Source: JBFHRE01 sp041746105 (GTDB lineage: Bacteria > Actinomycetota > Acidimicrobiia > Spongiisociales > ZC4RG35). Taken from it: a stretch of 64,000 nt of DNA. Position 1 is the stretch's first letter. Each line of letters begins with the position of its first letter. The notes below the pieces were generated by a model, which made no database searches, was not told the DNA's origin, and saw only the letters and a list, made by a program, of their open reading frames with translations. Positions 58,785 through 64,000 of this stretch are shown here, piece after piece. The stretch spans positions 186,001-250,000 of the forward strand of contig JBGTHP010000017.1 in NCBI GenBank assembly GCA_041746105.1. The letters run 5' to 3'. A program made the position numbers and the translations under genes.

Positions 58785-60257
58785 TCAGACCTCCGTCCGC
58801 GCGATCGACATCACCGCTCGCTGCGGCCTCGGCATCGAATCATGAACCTTCCCAATGGAATCCAGCGAGGTTTTGGGGCCTGCCAGGGTCGGGACGGTTT
58901 TGTTCTCGGACATGTCCACGTGCAGTAGCACCTGCTCATTCGTGCACAACAGGTCGCCGGTATCTCCGTGATACATCGCATGGAAGATGTGAAGACGTTT
59001 GTGGTCGTGACCGAGCAGTTGGGTGGTGAAACGAAGCGGCTCTCCGGTCGAGACCTCCTGGAGATAAACCAGATGACTCTCGACGGTGAAAAACGAATGG
59101 CCCCCGGCACGGTATCCCTCATCGATCCCGATGTATCGAAACAGCGCGTCTGAAGCCCAACCAAACGCAAGCAGATACGCGGATTCCGTCATGTGGTCGT
59201 TGTAATCGACCCAATCGGGTGCGACCCGGCAGGAGTACAAAGGCAGCGGCGCCGGCACCTCGGCGCCTGGCTCCCAACGCAACGGCGCGCCCCGATCGTG
59301 GGATCGACCTTCGCGACGATTAAGCACTTCCCCGGCCCCGATCTTCGACTCTCTCAACGAATACATGACCGCGATCAAATAGTCGTCACGGAGACGCTCC
59401 AGTTCGGCGATCGAGCGACCGTCCGCCTGCTCCTGGGTGCCCTCGACCATCCTGTCGATGAGCCCCTCGGTCAGTGGCGGAGCCACCAATTTGGTCCACG
59501 GCCACTCCAGCGCCGGCCAGAACTGGGCCAGCATGTGACGCATGCCTTGTTCTCCCCCCGCCAGGTGATAGATCAGATTGGTGCCCATCCCCGCCCAACG
59601 AAGTCCGGGGCCATAGGTGATCGCCTGGTCGAGTTCGCTGGTGGTGGCCACTCCTTCTGACACGATGTGGAGGATCTCCCTCCACAAGGCTTCGAGGAGG
59701 CGATCGGCGAGAAAACCAGGCACCTCGTTGCGCACCCGCAACGGGTGCATGTCGAGATCGAGATAGACCTCGGTGGCTTTGGCGAGTGACTCTTCAGAAG
59801 TCTGATCCCCGCCGACCACCTCAACCAGAGGCAACAAGTAGACCGGGTTGAACGGGTGGCCCACCACCAGTCGCGAGGGATGCTGCAATTCCGACTGCAT
59901 TTCCGATGGGAGAATTCCCGACGTCGATGAAGCGATGACCTTCGCAGAATCTGCTGCTGCGTCGATCGCACCCAGAATCTTGCGTTTGAGATCGAGGTTC
60001 TCAGGAGCGGCTTCCTGGATGAAATCGGCGAGCCCGGCCACCTCGTCGACTGCTCCGACGAATCGAATCCGACCGGGGTCGGCTCCAGGGTACAAACCCA
60101 GTTTGCGCGCCGACGGCCAGGCTCGATCGATCGATGCCATCAGTCGCCCTTCCGCCCCGGGTGCGGGGTCGTGGGCGATGACGTCCCAACCACGACCAAG
60201 TGCGCGCACGGCCCAGCCGGCACCGATCACCCCGGTTCCAACCACCCCGAACAGCAT
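58785..60257 (-). CDS. Carnitine 3-dehydrogenase / betainyl-CoA thioesterase fusion
   Basis: A 490-aa fusion. Residues about 1-320 are a 3-hydroxyacyl-CoA-dehydrogenase-type NAD protein: FGVVGTGVIGAGWAVRALGRG, catalytic-type VVGHPFNPVYLLPLVEVVGG, and helix RNEVPGFLADRLLEALWREILHI. Residues about 345-490 are a hot-dog thioesterase (DWVDYNDHMTESAY). Rhizobial L-carnitine dehydrogenases carry this same fused thioesterase. It oxidises L-carnitine to 3-dehydrocarnitine and hydrolyses betainyl-CoA to glycine betaine. ATG at 60257 is 2 nt after the BKACE stop. Earlier in-frame starts have no homology. Confidence 0.9.
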   Translation of the reverse strand: MLFGVVGTGVIGAGWAVRALGRGWDVIAHDPAPGAEGRLMASIDRAWPSARKLGLYPGADPGRIRFVGAVDEVAGLADFIQEAAPENLDLKRKILGAIDAAADSAKVIASSTSGILPSEMQSELQHPSRLVVGHPFNPVYLLPLVEVVGGDQTSEESLAKATEVYLDLDMHPLRVRNEVPGFLADRLLEALWREILHIVSEGVATTSELDQAITYGPGLRWAGMGTNLIYHLAGGEQGMRHMLAQFWPALEWPWTKLVAPPLTEGLIDRMVEGTQEQADGRSIAELERLRDDYLIAVMYSLRESKIGAGEVLNRREGRSHDRGAPLRWEPGAEVPAPLPLYSCRVAPDWVDYNDHMTESAYLLAFGWASDALFRYIGIDEGYRAGGHSFFTVESHLVYLQEVSTGEPLRFTTQLLGHDHKRLHIFHAMYHGDTGDLLCTNEQVLLHVDMSENKTVPTLAGPKTSLDSIGKVHDSMPRPQRAVMSIARTEV

Positions 60258-60259
60258 CT

Positions 60260-61198
60260 TCAGAACGCCACCTGGCCGAGGCCCTTCAACCCGAGGCATT
60301 CCCGGATCTCATCGGGCGTCATCGGGGTCCGCGACAGTTCGGAGAGGATCCGAACGATTTTTTCCACCTGGTCGACGTTGGAGTCGGCCAGTTTCCCTTT
60401 TTGAAGATAGATCGAATCCTCCAGGCCAACTCTGACATTGCCGCCCAGAGTGGCTCCGGCCGTGATCAGATCGAACTGGGCGCGGCCTCCTCCCAGAATC
60501 CCCCACTCGATGTCACTACCGAAGAGGCGGACGGCGGCTTCCTTCATGTGGAAGACATTCTCGGTGTCTGGCCCGATCCCACCCAGCGTCCCCATGACGA
60601 ACTGGATGAAGATAGGTGACGGGACCAGGCCTTGGTCGGCATAAAATGCAAGTGTGTAGAGGTGGCCGATATCGTAGGCCTCGAACTCGAAACGGCAACC
60701 GGTCTCGTCCGCCAGCGTGGTCAACATGTACTCGATGTCGGAGAATCGGCTGACAAAAGGTTCACTCCGGGTGGATTCGAGGTAGGGCTCCTCCCAGTCG
60801 TATTTCCAGCGTCCTTCGTAGCGGGGGATCATCTGGAAGAGGCCGTAGTTCATCGACCCCAGGTTGCAGGTCGCCAACTCGGGTTTGAGAACCCTGATCA
60901 CCTCGAGGCGTTCCTCGACCGACTGGCCGGTGGCGCCCCCGGTGGTGATGGAGATCACGGCGTCCGATCGCTCCTTGATCCCCGAGCAATATTCACGGAA
61001 CAGTCCGATGTCGGCGTTGGGGCGTCCGTCGAGCGGATCGCGGGCGTGTAGGTGAATGACTCCGGCCCCGGCCTGAGCGGAGGCAACCGACTCATCGACC
61101 ATCTCCTCGACCGTCTGGGGAATGGCAGAGTTCATTGTGGGGGTGTGGGCGCTGCCGGTCACCGCACATGTCAGGATCACCTTGCCGGACGGACGCAT
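60260..61198 (-). CDS. BKACE (3-keto acid cleavage enzyme), 3-dehydrocarnitine-cleaving type
   Basis: A 312-aa TIM barrel of the DUF849 family, now named beta-keto acid cleavage enzymes. Metal ligands are in GVIHLHARDPLDGRPNAD and VHF-like FEFEAYDIGHLY; ISITTGGATGQSVEERLEV and CNLGSMNYGLFQM are characteristic. Together with the downstream dehydrogenase-thioesterase fusion, the substrate is 3-dehydrocarnitine plus acetyl-CoA, giving acetoacetate and betainyl-CoA. ATG at 61198 follows a GAGAGG SD; another ATG at 61213 overlaps it. Confidence 0.9.
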   Translation of the reverse strand: MRPSGKVILTCAVTGSAHTPTMNSAIPQTVEEMVDESVASAQAGAGVIHLHARDPLDGRPNADIGLFREYCSGIKERSDAVISITTGGATGQSVEERLEVIRVLKPELATCNLGSMNYGLFQMIPRYEGRWKYDWEEPYLESTRSEPFVSRFSDIEYMLTTLADETGCRFEFEAYDIGHLYTLAFYADQGLVPSPIFIQFVMGTLGGIGPDTENVFHMKEAAVRLFGSDIEWGILGGGRAQFDLITAGATLGGNVRVGLEDSIYLQKGKLADSNVDQVEKIVRILSELSRTPMTPDEIRECLGLKGLGQVAF

Positions 61199-61228
61199 GC
61201 CAAATCCTCTCATCGCCAGTCAATCTGC

Positions 61229-61245
61229 GTTCCGCTATCCGGAAC
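61229..61245. promoter_or_regulatory. IclR operator candidate, site 2
   Basis: GTTCCG-CTATC-CGGAAC, a perfect 6+6 bp palindrome with 5-nt centre, sits between the BKACE operon and the second IclR gene. The IclR -10 TATAAT (61252-61257) lies 7 nt further on and 7 nt before the ATG at 61265. An extra TGGAAC half-site is at 61257-61262. Confidence 0.75.
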
Positions 61246-61264
61246 GTGCTGTATAATGGAACGT

Positions 61265-62050
61265 ATGCTACCGAGCGGAGGACGCAGCGTCAACGGTGAC
61301 CGGGTCCAATCGGTGGTGCGCGCCTTTTCGCTCATGCGTCATCTGGCATCCGTTCGAGAGCCGGTCTCTCTGGGATCTATCAGCACGGAAAGTGGACTCC
61401 CCAAGAGCACCGTGAGCCGGTTGCTTTCAACCCTCGAGTCCATCGGCATGGTGGAACGTGGGCCTGCCGACGGGACCTATGGTCTGGGACCCGCAGTTGC
61501 ATCGATCTCGACCGGAGCGCCCACGGCGAGCAGGATGCAAGGAGTCGCCCAAACATATCTGACCGATCTGGTGGAACGTTTTGGCGAGTCGGCGGCTCTG
61601 GCCGTGGCCGACGGCGACGGACTGATATATACAGACCAGGTTCACAGTCAGAATCCGATTCAGGTACCCGACTGGTCGGGGCATCGTTTTGCACCGCACA
61701 CCGTGGCCGCCGGGTTCGTGCTGATGGCGTGGTGGCCGGCAGCCCGGCTTGATCACTATCTGGGTCAAGATCTGAGACCCTCCTCGACCAGAACCCTGAT
61801 CGATCCACATCTGATCCGACGCCGTCTCGATCAGGTGCGGAACCGGGGGTACGTCTGGGCACTGGACGAGTGGGTGGAGGGAGTTTCGGCCGTCGCAGCG
61901 CCGGTGCTGAGCGAGTCGTCGATGCTGTCGGCCGTGATCACCGTCTTCGGACCGAGTTACCGATTCCCTGCTGAGGCCGACCAAACCGAGATCGGCGGAG
62001 TGGTGGCAGAGACGGGCGAGGCAATCGCCCGCCATCTCGATCCCCGGTGA
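61265..62050 (+). CDS. IclR-family transcriptional regulator (second)
   Basis: A 261-aa regulator. HTH: EPVSLGSISTESGLPKSTVSRLLSTLESIGMVER (about residues 33-65). Effector domain: ESAALAVADGDGLIYTDQV, HTVAAGFVLMAWW, NRGYVWALDEWVEGVSAVAAPVLSE and GPSYRFPAE. The two IclR proteins share the recognition helix GLPKSTVSRL and therefore probably the same operator type. A perfect TATAAT lies 7 nt before the ATG. It is divergent from the BKACE operon it likely controls. Confidence 0.9.
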   Translation: MLPSGGRSVNGDRVQSVVRAFSLMRHLASVREPVSLGSISTESGLPKSTVSRLLSTLESIGMVERGPADGTYGLGPAVASISTGAPTASRMQGVAQTYLTDLVERFGESAALAVADGDGLIYTDQVHSQNPIQVPDWSGHRFAPHTVAAGFVLMAWWPAARLDHYLGQDLRPSSTRTLIDPHLIRRRLDQVRNRGYVWALDEWVEGVSAVAAPVLSESSMLSAVITVFGPSYRFPAEADQTEIGGVVAETGEAIARHLDPR

Positions 62051-62058
62051 GCACCCGC

Positions 62059-62072
62059 TAGCGTCGAAGCGA
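62059..62072 (+). promoter_or_regulatory. -10 element before the SRAP gene
   Basis: TAGCGT (62059-62064) followed by 7 nt and the ATG at 62072, the recurrent leaderless geometry. Confidence 0.4.
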
Positions 62073-62755
62073 TGTGTGGACGTTATGTTCTGGCGGCGGA
62101 CGCCACGGACTATTGCGAATTCTTCAAAGCAGACCGTATAGAGACGCAGGCGCTGGCTCCCTCCTACAACGTGGCGCCGACCGATCCCGTATATGCCATC
62201 GCAGAATGGGACCAGGAACGCCTGTTGGGGTCGATGAGTTGGGGATTCACTCCCCACTGGGCACCCGACCGCAAGGGCATGCAGATCAACGCCCGGCTCG
62301 AGACGGTTGCCGGAAAGGCGATGTTCCGTGAGTCCTTCTCAAAGCGCCGCTGCCTGATCCCGGCTGACGGCTTCTACGAATGGGAACCAAAGGATCGGGG
62401 ACGTACCCCTCACTGGATCTACCGCGCAGACGGGTTTCCGATGGCATTCGCCGGGGTCTACTCCGGATGGACGAACCCGCTCACCGAAGAGCGGATACGC
62501 ACGTGCGCAATCATCACAACCAAAGCCTCTCCCAACATCGCCTCGATCCACGGCAGAATGCCGTTGTCTTTGCCGGCCGACCTCTGGGATGTTTGGCTCG
62601 ATCGCGACCTCACCGATTCAGACCAGATCGCCGACATGGTCAGAGCAATCCACCCGGTAGAGGTCCTCGAGCACGCGGTGTCCAACGCGGTCAACAGCGT
62701 CCGCAACAACGGCCGCGCCCTGACCAATCCGGCAGAAACGGACACGTTGTTCTGA
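62072..62755 (+). CDS. SRAP-domain protein (YedK/HMCES family)
   Basis: A 227-aa protein. Cys2, exposed after methionine removal, begins CGRYVLAADA and is the residue that crosslinks to abasic DNA sites in HMCES/YedK. Other conserved parts: APSYNVAPTDPV, MSWGFTPHWAPD, NARLETVAGKAMFRESF, CLIPADGFYEWE and SIHGRMPLSLP (conserved histidine). It shields abasic sites in single-stranded DNA from error-prone processing. No LexA box is seen here. Confidence 0.92.
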   Translation: MCGRYVLAADATDYCEFFKADRIETQALAPSYNVAPTDPVYAIAEWDQERLLGSMSWGFTPHWAPDRKGMQINARLETVAGKAMFRESFSKRRCLIPADGFYEWEPKDRGRTPHWIYRADGFPMAFAGVYSGWTNPLTEERIRTCAIITTKASPNIASIHGRMPLSLPADLWDVWLDRDLTDSDQIADMVRAIHPVEVLEHAVSNAVNSVRNNGRALTNPAETDTLF

Positions 62756-62777
62756 CCGGCTAGCCGCCCCAGGTCGG

Positions 62778-62790
62778 TACGCTCCGCACA
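62778..62790 (+). promoter_or_regulatory. -10 element before the histidine phosphatase gene
   Basis: TACGCT (62778-62783), 6 nt, then ATG at 62790. Predicted leaderless start for the conserved actinobacterial trio. Confidence 0.4.
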
Positions 62791-63398
62791 TGGCTCGAAT
62801 TTTGCTCGTCCGTCATGCCCCCACTCCCGAAACCGGCACCAGATTGACCGGACGGTTACCCGGCGTGTCGCTCGGCGAGGCCGGGATCGAGATTGCCCGT
62901 ACAACTGCTCGCCGTCTCGAAGGCGTCAAGATCGCGGCCATCTACGCCTCACCGATCGAACGGACCTGGGAAACCGCAATCGAAATCGCCCGCCTCCACC
63001 GGCTGGAACCAAAACGTGAAGACGGCTTGCTCGAGGTCGACTACGGGTCTTGGTCGGGTCGTACCCTCCGCAGCCTCTATCCGCTCAAGGCATGGAGGGT
63101 GGTCCAACAAACACCTTCTCGAATGACTTTCCCTGGGGGCGAATCACTTATGGCGGCCCAGCAGCGGGCGGTCGCCACCGTCGAGTCCATTGCAACACGG
63201 CACCTCAAGCAGACGGTTGTTGCAGTCAGCCACGCCGACATCATCAAGTCTGTGCTGAGCCACTATCTCGGCCAGCCTTTGGACCTGTTTCAGCGGATCG
63301 GCGTGAGTCCGGCTTCGGTCAGCGTGCTCCATCTGAGTCCGGGGGCGGCGCCTCACGTCAGCGCAGTCAACACCAACGGAGAATCGTCATGGAGATAG
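62790..63398 (+). CDS. Histidine phosphatase family protein (MSMEG_4193 type)
   Basis: A 202-aa enzyme of the phosphoglycerate mutase-like fold. The nucleophile histidine is in LLVRHAPTPETG, an RHA variant of the RHG motif. The second conserved histidine is in VVAVSHADIIKSVLSHYL, and YASPIERTWETA holds the phosphate arginine. The order phosphatase, DUF3090 and SCO1664-like gene is a conserved actinobacterial block, often near the mycothiol ligase mshC; substrate unknown. Confidence 0.88.
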   Translation: MARILLVRHAPTPETGTRLTGRLPGVSLGEAGIEIARTTARRLEGVKIAAIYASPIERTWETAIEIARLHRLEPKREDGLLEVDYGSWSGRTLRSLYPLKAWRVVQQTPSRMTFPGGESLMAAQQRAVATVESIATRHLKQTVVAVSHADIIKSVLSHYLGQPLDLFQRIGVSPASVSVLHLSPGAAPHVSAVNTNGESSWR

Positions 63399-63874
63399 AC
63401 GATCTGGGTCCGGCGGAACGGTTTGCGGCGGGAGCAATCGGTGAACCGGGCAGACGAAGGTTCTTCATTCAGATCACCTGCAACGGCGTCAATCATTGGC
63501 TGCTGGCGGAAAAGGAGCAGGTGCGGATTCTCGCCCAGGAAGGTCTGCGTGTGTTGGAGGTGGGCGGGATCGCATCCGACCCAGAAGCCGAAGCCAACCT
63601 CATCGCCCAAGGTCTCGAGGTCGATGACCCCGGTGAAGATGGCGAACGATTCAGGGTTGGAGAAGTCACGCTGGCCATGTCGGGGGCTCAGCTGATCACA
63701 TGCATCGTGGGATCGGTCGAAGAGGACGACACGGTGAGTTTTGTGATCGCACCAGAACAATTCAGGGCGATGGCGGCCGTCGCCCTGGAAGTGATCGCGG
63801 CCGGCCGCCCCATCTGCCGCTGGTGCCGGCTGCCGATGGACCCGGCCGGACACGAATGCCCAGCCCGGAACTGA
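63389..63874 (+). CDS. DUF3090 family protein
   Basis: A 161-aa protein of the actinobacterial DUF3090 family. GAIGEPGRRRFFIQI is the N-terminal signature, and it ends in a probable zinc-binding C-x2-C...H-x-C cluster (CRWCRLPMDPAGHECP). The function is unknown. It overlaps the phosphatase gene by 10 nt and is 3 nt from the next gene, giving an operon. Confidence 0.9.
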   Translation: MEIDDLGPAERFAAGAIGEPGRRRFFIQITCNGVNHWLLAEKEQVRILAQEGLRVLEVGGIASDPEAEANLIAQGLEVDDPGEDGERFRVGEVTLAMSGAQLITCIVGSVEEDDTVSFVIAPEQFRAMAAVALEVIAAGRPICRWCRLPMDPAGHECPARN

Positions 63875-63877
63875 ACG

Positions 63878-64000
63878 ATGCTCGAGCTGACCGAGTTGGT
63901 CGGACGTCTCCCCTACGCCTCGAACACGACCGTCCTTGCACGCGACGAATCAGGGGAGCTATGGGTTTATAAGCCTGAACAGGGCGAGCGGCCTTTGTGG
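63878..64000 (+). CDS. SCO1664-family protein, N-terminal part (partial)
   Basis: The first 41 codons of a gene running past the window end. YASNTTVLARDESGELWVYKPEQGERPLW matches the start of SCO1664-like proteins (weakly kinase/PI3-4-kinase-like), which stand next to DUF3090 in many actinobacteria. Only the N-terminal strand-turn-strand region with the conserved lysine is visible. Confidence 0.85.
   Translation, partial: MLELTELVGRLPYASNTTVLARDESGELWVYKPEQGERPLW

Overview
The window is about 64 kb of GC-rich chromosome and looks like an actinomycete, most likely a deep-branching aerobic or marine lineage such as Acidimicrobiia. The taxonomic call is inference. It rests on two mycobacterial-type LexA boxes (TCGAAC-N4-GTTCGA), a DUF222/HNH gene of the 13E12 type, the histidine phosphatase / DUF3090 / SCO1664 trio at the right end, a fused DEDDh exonuclease-UvrC-like nuclease, and many start codons placed 6-7 nt after a -10-like TANNNT, as in leaderless actinobacterial transcripts. 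There are no tRNAs, CRISPR arrays, insertion sequences or prophage genes. Gene packing is tight, with many 4-nt start/stop overlaps.

Layout. 1-4.4 kb: branched-chain amino acid synthesis (ilvB end, ilvN, ilvC, leuA, leuB). 4.4-20.1 kb: a mixed block with a lipoprotein, two PH-domain membrane proteins (YdbS/YdbT type), a Cys/Met-type PLP enzyme, a tricorn-family protease, an alpha/beta hydrolase, a USP-like protein, an orphan transhydrogenase alpha subunit, a nitroreductase, an rRNA/tRNA methyltransferase, the SOS-boxed exonuclease/GIY-YIG fusion and an acyl-CoA dehydrogenase. 20.1-25.9 kb: histidine synthesis, with hisA divergent from a TrpR/YerC-like regulator that heads hisG-D-B-H-F-IE. An AT-rich imperfect palindrome sits between them. 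26-35.5 kb: a TlpA lipoprotein and Lgt-like pair, a two-component system, and a complete System I cytochrome c maturation operon (ccmA-B-C-D-E-F-H-I-G), including a 34-aa ccmD.

35.5-45.7 kb: regulators, a PAF-acetylhydrolase-like protein, a TlpA-like lipoprotein whose first redox cysteine codon is TGA followed by a perfect hairpin (candidate selenoprotein), a Fur-family regulator, trpD, an aquaporin, RNase P RNA, a GAF histidine kinase, and the SOS-boxed DUF222/HNH gene.

45.7-62 kb: a catabolic island that reads as a route from gamma-butyrobetaine and carnitine through glycine betaine to glycine. It has an ADP-forming acyl-CoA synthetase, an acyl-CoA dehydrogenase, a CaiD-like hydratase, thioesterases, a carnitine dehydrogenase-thioesterase fusion, a BKACE enzyme, a non-pyrrolysine MttB-family methyltransferase and two dimethylglycine/sarcosine dehydrogenase-like flavoproteins. 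Two IclR regulators flank it and share the operator pattern GTTCCR-N5-YGGAAC. 62-64 kb: an SRAP protein and the conserved actinobacterial trio, the last member cut by the window edge.

Most notable: the in-frame TGA redox protein, the carnitine/betaine island with its shared operators, the two LexA boxes embedded in promoter spacers, and the palindrome between hisA and the his operon.
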